Positions 10,386-21,971 are shown, counted from the stretch's first letter. The stretch is DNA of 64,000 nucleotides from Notolepis coatsorum (GCA_963971535.1 OZ020586.1:70234048-70298047), one strand, 5' to 3'. Notes: generated by a model from the letters alone, not told the origin. A program made the numbers and translations.

Positions 10386-11332
10386 TTAACACATCCCACG
10401 CCGGAAACGGCTTACGACGTGTTTCAAGTTCATGCGAATTCTGCCATTCCACGGCGTACAACGTTATTGAGATCATATTAAATTTTTTCGCCATGTTATT
10501 CATAATTCCCTCACGGAGCCTGGTCTGATGCAGTGGGAGCCTGCACAACTCTGCAACGCTTCAATACTGCCGCCTGGTGGATGATCGGCGAGTTACCAAA
10601 CCGGAAATGGACGAGTCGATCTCTGTGCGTCTGGGAAATGCGTCCGGCACTCACATATTGTCGCGGGACTCTAGACACACACCGTGTATATGGATCGCTG
10701 CCATAACTCAATAATCGACATGATTTGGGCTTGTATTATTATTATACAAACCAGAAATGGATCGACTCGATCGCCGTCAAATAAGTGGGATCTTTTTGCT
10801 CCAGTCTCATCGCCCAATGGTAAGAGGTCGCTGACGTCATTTTCAAGGCGATTGTACATTTCTTTGTTTAGAAACCAACTGATCAATAAATCAACCCATA
10901 CTACATAAAGCATTTACTGACGATCACGGACTTGTAAACGACCCCCCCCCCCCGTTCATCCGCGCATGATGAGTCATAGCGTTTAGGATCGTATTCAGTT
11001 GGATTTTTTAATATAGCGTGTATCACGAATAAACTGCAATCGATAATCTATATTATGCGTTTAGGCCTATAACTAACGTTCTAGGAATTACTGCAGAAAA
11101 CGATAAAAACATATTTATATTCTAGACGGTATTTTCGTATGAATGAAAAAGTAAAACGTTCCCACATCCTGAACGATAGATAATCGATGTCGAATGGGCC
11201 ATAGTAATGTCAATTTAGCAATACAATTTAAAAAGTTATAGCCCTGCAAAGAAGGTGAACATCTCCATAGACTTAGAGTCGTGGCAGAGAGTGGTATAAG
11301 ATGCTCAAATTGCGTGGCAGGGAATGTGTTAA
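10386..11332. mobile_element. piggyBac-like non-autonomous element (subfamily B)
   Basis: TTAA at 10386-10389 and 11329-11332, with ends TTAACACATCCCACGCC and the complement of TTAACACATTCCCTGCC. It is 947 bp, matching the size of subfamily B copies at 2804 and 5638 once their nested elements are removed. It lies only 29 bp from the subfamily A element to its left. The target lies beside the zinc-finger exon duplication. Confidence 0.75.
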
Positions 11333-12112
11333 GGGCTGAATTTGTGAGAAATCATTGGTGATTGCGTTCACATCGATTTTACAGACATCGCTAGATTCAA
11401 ATAATAATAAATACGAGAATATTTGTATCATTAACAATTACGTTTTACATTTATAGTCATGACTCAACGAGGCATCGTGATGTCCTAAAATAAATAAAAG
11501 CATTACACAAACACTGCAAATGGCAGTAAATAAATAAGCATGTATATATCTATAGTGGAATAGAATGGACACATGTACATTCTGCTCTCAGCACATCCCA
11601 TTCCTTTCATGTACACTATACTGTACATATCTACTGTACTGCTGCTGGAAGATATCACTGATTGTGTGCTGAGGATGATTGGAGATATGTGTGCGTTTGC
11701 ATGCATGCGCTTTCGTGTCCAAACTAAATTGTGCAACCTTACACTGTACTTAAATAAATAACTAATTTGGAACTGACCCTTGTGTTGCAGAGAATTACAG
11801 CAAATGGCTTCCTTTATTGCGATTATTTTAGCTTCCTAGACAGACCACCCCCTAGTTGTGACTCAGCACCATCTTGTTTGAAAATCCGGGGGAATGCCCT
11901 GACATCTATGGATGCCATGTACTGAATCAAGAATTGATTTTAATCAAATTGTGACCACAAGAATCGAAATTGAATCCTCAAGACATCCTGAAAAGTCACA
12001 GTGCAGTCAATGACACAATGCTGGTCTGATATATATTATTGTTCTGAGGAAACCTCATTAAAACCACACTGAAACACAGCTGCCAAGACACAGAACATTA
12101 GATTTCACCAAC

Positions 12113-12673
12113 CTGCTCTGCCTAACTTTATTACTGGTTTAAAAGCCAGATCCAGCAGGTGGCGGTGATGGTCTATTTCCTGCTTGGCACGATAAATGTC
12201 CCCCTGGTATTCTTTAATGGTCCTTTTGATGATTCCACAGATCTCCTTGGCAACAGTATTGAGTCTCTCGTTGACCTTGTGATAATCATCACTGTCTTCC
12301 ATCTCTGTTTCAGACCAGTCTGGAGAGAGGAGCTGACCATCTCTAGCAGGTTCTGATACTCCACAGTCCTTTCCATCAGGTTCTGTTTCCATCTGTTCAG
12401 TTGAGGTGCTGGCTAGATGCTCATGGGTTTGGTTAAACCACAAGGAGTGAGGTTTCTCTTCATCATGTTCACTCTTCACAGGGACAGGAGTGGATGTTAA
12501 CTTTATGTCAGCCTCCCCTGGACCTTGAAGCTGCTCTCCCTCCTGACTGGTCCAGAGTTCCTCCTGTTCCTCTTTAATCTGTAGGAGCTCTGGCTCCTCC
12601 TGGTCCAGACTGGGGCTCCTCTCCTGCTGCTCATGGGGAACCCCCTCTTTACAAACAGGGAGCTGTAGGTGGC
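12113..12673 (-). CDS. Zinc-finger protein internal exon (acidic and coiled-coil regions)
   Basis: An open exon of 561 nt on the minus strand, bounded by a good acceptor (CAATCTAG at 12681-12674) and donor (GCAG|GTTGGT at 12113/12112). Both junctions are phase 1, so the exon is symmetric. It encodes LQLPVCKEGVPHEQQ, the segment IKEEQEELWTSQEGEQLQ, an acidic stretch with SPDWSETEMEDSDD, and then a coiled-coil-like domain VNERLNTVAKEICGIIKRTI ending KPVIKLGRAGW. These are hallmarks of the N-terminal exons of multigene fish C2H2 zinc-finger proteins, thought to be nuclear transcription regulators. In that family as I know it, the coiled coil is usually encoded by the first exon, ahead of the acidic segment; here the order is reversed within one exon. 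No C2H2 fingers are visible downstream, so this may be an orphan exon. Confidence 0.6.
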
Positions 12674-12772
12674 CTAGATTGAGGAACACAAAATAGAATG
12701 ATTAAAATAGCTGATCAATGAATAAATGAATACAGTACATTACCTTTTTTTCCCTTTCTTTTTTGTAAAGGA

Positions 12773-13250
12773 GTGGTCAGGTGGCGTAGCGGAGATTGCG
12801 ATCGTCACCAATGCAAGAGGCTGCGGTCTCGACTCCCGGAGTCAGCATTGCTTGAGGCTTGGGCTGATCGTCATACTAACTCGTTTGGCTGGGTTAGGGG
12901 GAGGGCAAGTCATGGGTGGGAATCTGGCGTTGTGGACAGCGACACCTACAAGTCAGGTCTGGGCGCTTGCTCAGCGGAGGCAGGACTTGATGAAGGCAGC
13001 GTGACCTCCCACGCGTTACACTTCACCAATGAGAGTCCTCGCTGCCAGGTGAAAAAAGAGTCACTGGCTGTCGCCGCGCGTGTCGGAGGAAGCGTGCGGA
13101 TGACTTCAGGGTTCCCTTGTACCGACCAGTAGGAGAACATGCGCACAACAACCAGGTAGGGGAGGGGGGGAATTGGCACAATGACTAAATTGGGACAGGG
13201 AGAAAACAGAGAAAATCGGAGAAAGAGAGGATTAAAAAAAGAATAAAAAA
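12773..13250 (+). repeat. tRNA-derived SINE, full length
   Basis: The 10-bp target duplication TTGTAAAGGA lies at 12763-12772 and 13251-13260. The head GTGGTCAGGTGGCGTAGCGG resembles an A box and GGTCTCGACTCCC at about 12825 resembles a pol III B box (GGTTCGANNCC). The body is about 350 bp and the 3' end is A-rich (ATTAAAAAAAGAATAAAAAA). It is absent from duplicated copy 1. Other copies lie at 1-1289 and 2232-2549. Confidence 0.85.
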
Positions 13251-13745
13251 TTGTAAAGGATAGGCAAAAGTAAGCATGTGCTTTAGCCTATTCCTTTTTT
13301 TCGGTCGTTAATTTTGGATTTTGTGTGTGAGCTTGCCTTGAATATTGTACATTTGTGATTTTTTTTCTTTTTTCTTTTCCTTTTGTAAGTCCACACGGGT
13401 GTGTTTGATTTGTCTGTAAACAAGACTGAAAAATAAACGTCATTCATTCATTCACTTTCATGTACTGCAATGAAATAGTCCTTAGCGGTAGTGGTTGAAC
13501 TATTGAGCGAGACATTGAGTTAAGTAGGCTTGCAATGTTGACATTTTGGAGATTCCCCTCAAAGATGAAAATGGACCTCATTCTCGAACACAGTTACGAA
13601 AAAGTTAAGAAATATCTTCAAGTTCCTGGGACAATTCTGGCATTCCTGAATGGTTTTTTATCTGAGATTCCTTCTTAGCTAAGAACAGGATTTAAGAATG
13701 CAGAAAAGCGTTGTAGATATGCCAGATTGGAGTGCGACTGTGTTC

Positions 13746-14462
13746 TTAACCTCTTTAGCCCGAGCGGCCGTCGGCGGACCGCAGATGACATCACGTCATA
13801 AATCCATGTCTACAGACTGTACGAATAAAAGATTTTTCAAATGTAGCCAAGAGTAAAGACCCTAATCCTGTCAAAACAGCAATCATAGTGTATATTTTCA
13901 ACAATACGTTTGTTTACCAATAAGTTACATTTTTATTAACTCTTTCAGCGCCGGCGGGTTGTCCATCGTTTGTTCCTAGCACGCCAACGCTCTAAGTAAG
14001 AGATAGGAGTGCGTCACCTTGTTTGTAGAGCTATATATATATTCTATATTATAGCTATGGATACAATACTATGGCCCATTTGACAGCAACTATCTATCGT
14101 TCAATATGTGAAAAAGAATAAATGTTTTCATCCATATGTTCCCGTTTTATACCGTGGTGAATATAAGTATAGTTTTAGAGTGATCCTGTCTAATCCCAGA
14201 AAACGACAATATGCAGCAATACGTACATTTCACTAAAAGCGTTGCCGTTTCTCGCCTGGACACGCTACAAATCGAAGTAATTTTTTTTTTTTTTTTTTTT
14301 ATAAACTTCGATTTTTTTTTAATGTTCGAAGCTTGTGCCATCGAACGAAGCTTCGAAGCTTCGAAGTATTTAAGACAGCCCTAAACGTTACATACACATG
14401 TTGTGATCGAGGTGAAGTCATGGTTGGATCACAGCAGGATTGATGTCATATTATAGCCCTTA
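13746..14462. repeat. piggyBac-like subfamily C start and hAT-like end
   Basis: TTAACTCTTTCAGCGCCGG at 13936 begins a segment (about 14080-14200) that matches the sequence starting with TTAACTCTTTGGACGCC at 63588. Another TTAA start lies at 13746. Around 14290-14385, GAAGCTTCGAAGCTTCGAAG followed by the complement of TAGGGCTGT looks like one end of a hAT-type element; its partner was not found. I see no coding sequence. Confidence 0.45.
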
Positions 14463-14733
14463 CCTTGTTTGTTTGTTTGTTTATTTACACATATAAAAAC
14501 AATTACATATATAATACAATATAATCCACAAGGGATGTGTAGGAGAATTGCCTAAAAACCCTCTAGGGACTTGCATGTGGCATTCACCAGAAAGCAAAAT
14601 TACACTGGTATTATATCAAGATAAAATATAAAATCCCGCCCCCCCCCCTCCCCAAACAAACAGACACAAGCAGGTCTACATAGACACCGAAGCAGGCACC
14701 CATGCCATACGATTTCTGGTATAGAGAAAACAA

Positions 14734-16137
14734 CTAATGACAGGAAGAATATATAATAAAACGAAAATACAATAACAAAATACAACAAGCCATCAGACCA
14801 GTTTGTAAAGGAAGTCCATATGGGAAATATTGGTGATCTAGGAGATGAGATTTCAGTGCTCTTTTGAATTTCCGAAAAGAAAATTCCAAAATATGTGGAG
14901 GCAAAGAGTTCCACAACTTTGACCCTCGGTAGAGCAAACAAAACTGAGATTGGGAAGTGCGGGAAAGGGGTGGTCTAAGCAAACAGGAACTACGTGTGGG
15001 GTAATTATGAATTTGGTGATTGTGGGCAAACATGTCATGAAAAAAAGGGACAAGGGCTCTGTTTAAAGAACTATGCACAAATAAACCAGTCTGGAGATGA
15101 TTCACTTGATAAACACGGAGTATACCTAACTTATGGAATAGAGGCTGAGAAGAATGACTTCGTTGAACACAGCTGATTATTTTTAGAGCTCGTTTCTGCA
15201 GACGGTATATGGGCTCAAGTTTGGTCTGATGAGTACTACCCCAAACTAAATTACAGTAATTGATATATGGGTAAACCATAGAGTAATATAACATTGTGGC
15301 AACCTCGGTGCTCAGCAAGTGACATGTTTTTCTAAGAATACCAATACTCTTGGCCATTTTTGTAGTTATGGCTGTGATATGAGGTTTCCATGATAGGGAT
15401 TAATCAAGCAGAACACCAAGGAATCGTGTAGAACACACCCTAGCTATGGGGATGTCATTGATCACTACTTTAGATGAGGAGTTAAAAATCACAGATTTGA
15501 GACCAAAAAAAATGAAATTCGTTTTTTTAATGTTTAGTGATAATTTGTTGCATTTAAACCAAATTGATAGTTTGTTAAGTTCTTCATTTATGACCCTAAT
15601 GATGGTATCAAGATCTTTATGTGAATAGAATACACTTGTGTCATCTGCAAATAAGATTTTCGACAGCCTGTCTGAGACGTTAGGGAGGTCATTAATATAT
15701 AACAAAAATAACAAAGGCCCAAGAATTGAACCTTGGGGCAGACCGCAAAGTAAAGGAAGAAAAGGAGAATTTATCCCATTATAGGATACAGACTGATCTT
15801 TAAGGTAACTGGTGAACCATAGCAGTGCATTGTTTTTTATTCCAAGATGTGAGAGCTTCTGCAGGAGGATATGGTGATTGACTGTATCAAATGCCTTTGA
15901 TAAGTCTAAAAAGAATACTTATAGTGTTTTCCTTTCGGTCTTTAGCTTTGTATATTTCATTAATTAGATGTGTGATTGCCATATATGTTGCATGTTTCTT
16001 TCTGAACCCGTACTGGTGAGTGTAAATAATATTGTGCTTATTAAGATGTTCAATTAATCTTTTATAGACAAGCTTTTCAAGTATTTTTGACAAGGTAGGT
16101 AGGATGGATATAGGTCTGTAATGGTTGAAGACGGCTG
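14734..16137 (-). pseudogene. LINE reverse transcriptase, central to C-terminal part
   Basis: Blocks in order on the minus strand: YRPISILPTLSKILEKLVY (about 16130-16060), HQYGFRKKHATYMAITHL, GLPQGSILGPLLF near 15720, the catalytic ILFADDTSVFYS near 15650, STRFLGVLLDESLSW near 15410, YINYCNLVWGSTHQTKLEP near 15230, and RGSKLWNSLPPHIL near 14900. The FADD box is intact. Frames change at about 15395 and 15900, so the protein is broken. Confidence 0.8.
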
Positions 16138-16230
16138 GGTCATCATAGGGCTGGGCGATATAACGATAACGATAAATATCGCGATATATTTTAATAATCG
16201 ATATCGAATATCGAAATTTAAAAGATTTTT

Positions 16231-16236
<6 letters not shown>

Positions 16237-16285
<49 letters not shown>
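16237..16285. repeat. (TA)n microsatellite
   Basis: Roughly 24 uninterrupted TA units between two T runs inside the hAT-like element. Confidence 0.95.
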
Positions 16286-16292
<7 letters not shown>

Positions 16293-16665
16293 TGTGACCT
16301 GCATCAGGGCAGTTTTAAAACAAGAGACAATGGACAGACTTGTCTTTCTTGCCTGCAACTTAAAGTAATGGCTTTGCTTGTCCAAATGACAATACTGACC
16401 AAATTGAGATTTATTTTTCTCTTGTCCATTTATTTTGTTTGCTTTCTAATTTAAAATACAGTTTGAAACCGTCTGTACACAGTAGGCTATGTGTGCTAGC
16501 AGAACTAGACTCCAGTCACGAGTCACGGTGCACATGTGCGGTGGTTTGTCCACCAAAAAAGCGCCAAAAGATCGAAAATAAACTAGCAGAGCCAGAACTG
16601 TTCAACTCCCCTGGAGCCACAGCCAGCAGAGAAGCCGGTTTACTTTAGCTTTTAAACCAGCTGCA

Positions 16666-16937
16666 GCCTGAGAACTGGAGTGTGAGGGGATGTAAGGTCG
16701 CTTTCACACAGGGGCTGTTTGGTCCGGACTTTCGGACCAGAATTCGATAGTCCGGTTTTTCGGGTCTGTGTGAATGCGCGTCGAACTCGGTCCGCGGACC
16801 AAGCAGGCGAACTCTGGTCCGCCTGAAAACGTAGGTCTCGGTTTGGCTTCAGCGGACCAAACGCGAACCAAATATAGGAAGTGATTATTATTACCACTGC
16901 TCGCAGCACTCACTGCAAAACAAGCACACTGCATCTA

Positions 16938-16969
<32 letters not shown>

Positions 16970-17401
16970 GTCTGTGCATCTTGGGAAGAAGGAAGAAAAA
17001 ACGCGGCTTATTATTATTACAGAGGCGCGCGGCTTATTATATTATTAAAACAGCTACTTGTGGGCACTCATAAAAACACCGTGGTCTACAAGTTGTTTAG
17101 CGAGAGGATGGTAATGTGCTTCAATAGAACAATGGATCAATGCCATGTCAAAACTCGGCTCCGCAGTACACACAGACACACACACGCGCGCGCGCACACA
17201 CAGGATCGCAGCCACACACACATTTCCACTGTCCAATAGACAAGCGCCCTTTTCGACCGCGTGACATTGTTCAGAAGGTCTCGGTCCGCCTCACAGAAAC
17301 CTGTGTGAAAACAGGCGAACCAAATGAAGAATGCAACAATGTTGCAACTTCACCCCCAGAACCGCACCGAGTCCTCCAAAACTCTATGTGAAAGCGACCC
17401 A
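16666..17401. mobile_element. TIR element with AGGTCGCTTTCACAC end, nested
   Basis: Compared with the sister hAT copy at 1290-1830, this stretch is an insertion between CCAGCTGCA and ACTAAAG. Near its edges are the inverted motifs AAGGTCGCTTTCACACAG (16694-16711) and the complement of GGGTCGCTTTCACATAG (17384-17400). It contains a (TCTA)n run at 16937-16969 and a (CA)n/(CG)n run at 17163-17222. No transposase. The superfamily is uncertain because the target duplication is not clear. Confidence 0.55.
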
Positions 17402-17582
17402 ACACTAAAGATGGCGGCAATGACAAAGAATTGCTGCAAAATAAACATACATCTGTTGTTAAAAAAAAATATTAAAAAAATTTAATACTTATAACAATTC
17501 GATAATTATCGATATCGAGAAATATGATAACATTATCATATCGTTATCGCGATATGATTTTTTTCCATATCGCCCAGCCCTA

Positions 17583-17829
17583 GGTCATCATCTTTATAAA
17601 TAGGGATGATCTTAGCTATTTTAAATTCCTGTGGGATGATTCCCTTCTCCAGTGATATATAAAAGATATGACATAATGGCTTCACAATGGATTCTTGAAT
17701 GGATATCAGTAATCTACCTCCAATACCATCATAACCCGGAGAAGAGTCCCCCAGGTTGATCAAGATCTCCCGAACCTCATCCTCTGTAACCGGCAAGAAA
17801 TTAAAACTGTCATTGATTGGAGGATTCAT
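17583..17829 (-). pseudogene. LINE ORF2 fragment upstream of reverse transcriptase
   Basis: Minus-strand frame with FNFLPVTEDEVREILINL, SSPGYDGI and FKIAKIIPIYKDDD. This is the linker between endonuclease and reverse transcriptase in CR1/Jockey-type LINEs (the usual motif is SxGxDxI followed by PxxxK). It joins the block starting at 16137 once the hAT element is removed. Confidence 0.75.
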
Positions 17830-17847
17830 AAACTGAAGGGGACTATT

Positions 17848-19600
17848 TTTTTTTTTTTATTCCAGGGCTTTTTTGCCCCCCTTAATTGATTTTCGGGGGC
17901 TTTTTTGTATTTCGGAGGCACAGATTTTTTATGAAAATTAACAAACTTTTTTTTTTACAGTCTTCGTCCCCATGTTTGATAACGTAATGTCAATGTATCC
18001 ATATATAGGGCTCTACGCTAACCTTTTTCCCAAGGAGCACATGTGCTCCTAAATAAAATTTTAATAAATAAAATCTAAATAAAAATTTAGGAGCAGTGAA
18101 AATTGTTCAAGTAACACAAGAGTTTATTAACAAATTATTTATTACATGCATATTATACTGTGCCTGTGCATACTAAGGGATAAACATCTGTGCAAATAGC
18201 ACATACCACCAAAATCACAAATTGGCCCATGCCTAGACGCAAAGGATATCGGTTGTCAAGCTGCTTTTGTATGTTGTAGTCTTGTCACGATACCAACATT
18301 TTGACTTTGATACAGATAGGAAAGGCAATGGAATATATTATTATTATATAGAACATGGAAAATTCTTTATACAATTATTTAATTCATTATAATTGAAACG
18401 CTATTGAATAATAGTTAAAGGGGAACTATTTTACTATTTCTTTCACTATTTGGGCACTTTTACACAATTCCTGTGAGTCTATGGAACACCTCTGTAACAT
18501 ATATATTTTTTTTTTATTCATTGTTTGGTATTTCTAATCAAGTCCTCAAAAACAGCATTTTTCTACCTCAAGATCTCGAGCCGTTTTGAGCCTGGGCTCC
18601 AACCACTGTGTGCAGCTCATCTTGTACCTCGCCATTATCATGCAGCGGTGTCTTTCTGACATCACAAATCATCACATTTTCAAATGACTCAGTTCAGTGA
18701 GGGTGAATATTGTGAGAGGAGAATTGGAAGAATGTGCCAATATGAGAATTAGAGACATAGATCATATTAATATAAGTTCACATAGCTAGGAAACAATGCT
18801 AAACACTCAAAAAGGCCATTTATAAGATAGTTCCCCTTTAATTGATAGTTAATACAATTATTCTGTTACAGCTACAACTGAGCTATAATTTATACGTATA
18901 GCTACTGTCCATCAATGTCTTCCTTTTGAAATAAATAGGTTCAGGAGAGAGAGATGTAGAGAGGGAGAGAGAGCGAGACACACACACACAGATAGACACA
19001 GCTATTCTCAGCCCCCCTTTCCTCCGAGCGTTCCCAGTGATGGCTTACTTACTATGTGCGTGTGTGTGTATGTGCGTTTGTGCAAACGGGAACGGGACAC
19101 ACATCTGTGCAATAGCACACCCGTCACACCACCAAAGTCACTGGCTGGCCCACAGACAGTGTACGTGTATGTGCGTGTGCTAACTTCGCTAACGTTATCC
19201 GTCTCTCTTTTGCTCAAAATAAAAATGAATGGGCTTCATGGCTGGCTGAATCTTTAGTGTTCTGATAACGATGGCTGGGCAGCGGGTATTGCACTGTGTA
19301 TTGCACAGTGCAATACTCCAATTCAGCCATTGGCAATTCAGCCGTTGGGTGGGGGGCGCTGTTGAGCGGGCCTGTGACCGCCGGACCTGAAAGCGCCCCT
19401 GGCTCTGCGGCTCTGCAGTTGCATACTGTTGGGAGCAGCACGGAGTCTCGACTTGGGACTTATTTTATTTGGAATATAATGACTGTATACGCAAAAGTAG
19501 CCTAGTTTTAAGTTAAAATATTATAAATCTACATGCCTTGAGGATGTCACTCTTTATATAGCCTGCCTATCAGGCAAAAAAAATTATTCTAACGGAAACA
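17848..19600. repeat. Unclassified repeats, including a hAT-type end
   Basis: TAGGGCTCTACGCTAACC at 18006 resembles a hAT terminal sequence. The right part (19310-19595) matches the interior and right end of the hAT family at 6277-7176, ending CTAACGGAAACACTG at 19583-19597. The two ends do not match each other, so this is a mosaic of at least two elements plus the MITE at 18416-18840. No supported coding sequence. Confidence 0.45.
18416..18840. mobile_element. Small MITE with AAGGGGAACTA ends and TA duplication
   Basis: Inverted termini AAGGGGAACTA (18418) and TAGTTCCCCTT (ending 18838), each flanked by TA. About 420 bp with no coding sequence. TA duplication fits a Tc1/mariner-type MITE, but two bases are weak evidence for that superfamily. 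Confidence 0.55.
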
Positions 19601-20591
19601 CTGATACCGTGATATATACCGTTACCGTCTATGCTTCAAATTATACCGTGATATACATTTTAGACCATACCGTCCATTTGGCATTTGGAAAATTTTCGAG
19701 TGCATTTTGCCCCAATCCCCCGTTAATTTCAAACCCTGATCTGGAGCATTTGACGCACCTCAATCCGATCGGGACAACCGCTCGTCTTGCCCGACAAAGA
19801 AAAGTCTGACCGGAGACATTTGATCGACGCACAGGCCAAGATACAAGGTTTCAAAGGGTGCTCGATACCGCCACCTGGGAGGATGCAGCCGGTATTGCAC
19901 TTTGGCGATCTCAGGATGATTCCCCATGTTAACCCCGATGTCCGTGTGCCTGTAATGAATGGAAATATCTAATAAAGGAAAAACGATCAAATAACGAGTA
20001 TACTCGTTGTTGGCGTTCAAGCGTTGGCTCCCAATAACGAGTAAACTCGTTGGCGGGGAATAAGTTAATATATACGTTTTTTTGATCGGTTTTCATTTTT
20101 TTCGATTTTAATATTCTATTCAATGTCACGGACCTATATGTTGCCGTTAAAAGGCATACTGGGACCCAGAGGGTGCAGTACCAGCCAGATCCTGCTAGGT
20201 GTCTATATCGAGAGTGCAGTAAACCCTGTTCCAGACTGTGTGTTACGTTTAAACCGCTCGGGGCGGAGAATCTTAGTACAGGGAAGCCTAGGGGTTCACT
20301 GGATCGCATTGAATCGTGTCCGGGACACTCGATGCATGTGTTGTGTCGGATTATGTCGTGGACCAGATTTCAAACCTTTATTTATACTCGTGAAATCAGA
20401 TGGACATCAGATGGACCAGATGGCGATCAAACAATTGGAAAATTCTTTTTGGAATAGCCCCGATCAGAGGTAAGGACTATCTGACGTCAATTCCAGCTTG
20501 ATCCTGCAATGATTTCGAAATAAATATTTCACCTCATTAGCAAAAATATTGTAAAAACATTAAGTCTGCGATAAGCTATTCCACCTCTCTC

Positions 20592-20592
<1 letters not shown>
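19601..20592. other. No gene seen; unclassified repeat-like sequence
   Basis: Contains paired AACGAGTAAACTCGTT-type inverted motifs at about 19996-20052 and a segment near 20467-20500 resembling the interior of piggyBac-like subfamily A. Short overlapping open frames on both strands show no recognisable domain. I cannot assign an element boundary. Confidence 0.3.

Positions 20593-20643
<51 letters not shown>
20593..20643. repeat. (TG)n microsatellite
   Basis: About 25 uninterrupted TG units. Confidence 0.95.
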
Positions 20644-20646
<3 letters not shown>

Positions 20647-20724
20647 AATGTACTATAGGCTACTCTTTTTGACTATTAGGCTAATTATGTTTAACAATCC
20701 TGATTCCTGAGCGTATTTTATTCA

Positions 20725-20831
20725 AAAGGAAGATATTGGGTCGTTGGTTTACTGTCCCCTAATCCGTTGAGGGACAATAGGCGCTCTGCATCTGACAGCT
20801 GGAACAACCGCAACAGCTGCTCTTTGAGCGC
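20725..20831 (-). pseudogene. Gag fragment of a host Gypsy element, C-terminal side
   Basis: Minus-strand frame with KEQLLRLFQLSDAERLL and GLGDSKP. It continues the gag frame that begins at 24817 and breaks at 24575, where the complete Gypsy element inserted: the 5-bp duplication AGCGC lies at both junctions. The conserved LGD(R/S)KP motif is typical of Ty3/Gypsy gag. Beyond 20725 the frame is lost. Confidence 0.7.
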
Positions 20832-20986
20832 TGTTGTGTTCTGCATGGTTAGCATTATTGTTAATACTAGGTTATTACCACCGCCATGTTCTTGGAGGAT
20901 GGAATAAAGACTGAGGAATAACCACACAGCCTACTGACTCCTGCGTGCTTATTATAATTACTAATGGTCCAAGTGTGGACATTACA
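20832..20986 (+). repeat. 5' LTR of Gypsy element (internally deleted)
   Basis: Aligns end to end with the 3' LTR except for about 102 bp missing after GGTTATTACCACC. The deleted stretch would include part of the region expected to carry promoter signals. AATAAAG at 20901 is a candidate polyadenylation signal, also present in the 3' copy. Confidence 0.85.
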
Positions 20987-20997
20987 AATTGGCGACG

Positions 20998-21971
20998 ATG
21001 TCGGTTTCGGTACCCGCGCCGGCTCCATTCCTTCCTGACGTGGGGGAGCCTGCAATACCATTTGCTACTTGGAAAAGGATCTTCGAGAATTACCTGAGGG
21101 TGATTAATGCTACGGGGGATGCATGGCCGGATGCGAGGAGATTGGCGATACTGCTACACTGTCTTGGAAGTGAGGGCCAGAGAGTGTTTTACACGCTACC
21201 AGAAGTAGGCACTACTTACGCGAATACGCGCACGCAATGACTGCTCTCGACCGGCAATTTTCCCCTAAAGTGAACACGGTGACAGCGCGCCATAGATTCA
21301 GACAGCGCGCGCAGAGACCGGATGAAAGTGTGACGCAATATATTTCTGCATTACGTGAACTAGCCGCGACATGCCAGTTCGGGGGGATGGAATCCGAGAT
21401 GATACGTGATCAGCTGATCGATCGTGCCACCCTCACTGTGATTAAGGACAGGCTTCTGCTGGAGGAGAATCTGACACTTACAACAGCTATTACACTAGCA
21501 TGCCAGTTCGAGTCTGCTGTTCAGAGCTCTGCCCTATTGAGCGGGGCGCAGTCACAATGGGCGCAGCCTACTGCTCAAGGGACTCCGGTCCAGGCAATCA
21601 TGGGGACACAGCGCCGCCGCCTGGGGAAGGCAGGCAACTACAGGGCTGGAGTGGGGAGCTCAGGGACTGCTTCTACTGACACAACTGCATCGGGGCAGCA
21701 GCGCCGCTGTTTCCGGTGTGACTCCTCAAGCCACCTTGCAAACTCTCTTACGTGTCCAGCTGTGAAATCAACTTGCAATACATGTGGTAAAACAGGACAT
21801 TTTTCCAGAGTCTGTAAATCCAATACTAATGATGTGAGTGAGGTAACTGTGCCCGAGTTGACCATTTGTAATATGGACAAAATATTCTGTACTGTAGATA
21901 TTGAGGCACCTCCTGGATGCAAATGTAGTGTTGATCTACTAGTAGATACAGGTTCGAGTGTGTCAATTTAG
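20998..21971 (+). pseudogene. Gypsy gag and protease
   Basis: Starts at the ATG at 20998, just after the primer-binding-like site. A frameshift near 21215 separates the N-terminal part (FATWKRIFENYLRV, LLHCLGSEGQRVF) from the rest (TALDRQFSPKVN, RQRAQRPDESVTQYISALRE). Two CCHC-type knuckles follow (CFRCDSSSHLANSLTC and CNTCGKTGHFSRVC, about 21715-21818), then the aspartic protease motif LLVDTGSSVS ending at an in-frame TAG (21969-21971). Gag would package element RNA and the protease would mature the polyprotein. The layout resembles Mag-like Gypsy elements, a tentative placement. Confidence 0.8.

Larger units (their letters stand above)
11426..13749. repeat. Duplicated segment, copy 2 (zinc-finger exon region)
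   Basis: Matches 7791-9450 in direct orientation. It holds the complete exon at 12113-12673 and a full-length SINE at 12773-13250, both missing or reduced in copy 1. The right edge is again a TTAA (13746-13749) followed by a different piggyBac-like start (TTAACCTCTTTAGCCC). Confidence 0.7.
16146..17582. mobile_element. hAT-like non-autonomous element, complete
   Basis: Target duplication GGTCATCA at 16138-16145 and 17583-17590. Terminal repeats are perfect: TAGGGCTGGGCGATAT and its complement. Removing it restores LINE coding sense between IAKIIPIYKDDD and the RPISILPT block. It contains a long (TA)n run (16237-16285) and a second inserted element (16666-17401). Relatives are at 1290-1830 and 26166-26492. 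Confidence 0.9.
14463..17847 (-). mobile_element. LINE (CR1/Jockey-like), minus strand, split by hAT
   Basis: A LINE read right to left, ending at a (TTTG)n-type tail at 14463-14481. Coding blocks lie at 17829-17583, then, after removal of the hAT element, 16137-14734. The right edge at about 17848 abuts a poly-T run of an unrelated repeat, so the 5' part is missing. Several frameshifts and stops mark it as dead. Confidence 0.8.

Noticed and set aside
13746..13939. A complete short TTAA element between the two TTAA sites
   Set aside because: The two ends do not form inverted repeats with each other.
17140..17236. Coding potential in the CA/CG-rich stretch
   Set aside because: It is a dinucleotide repeat read as codons.
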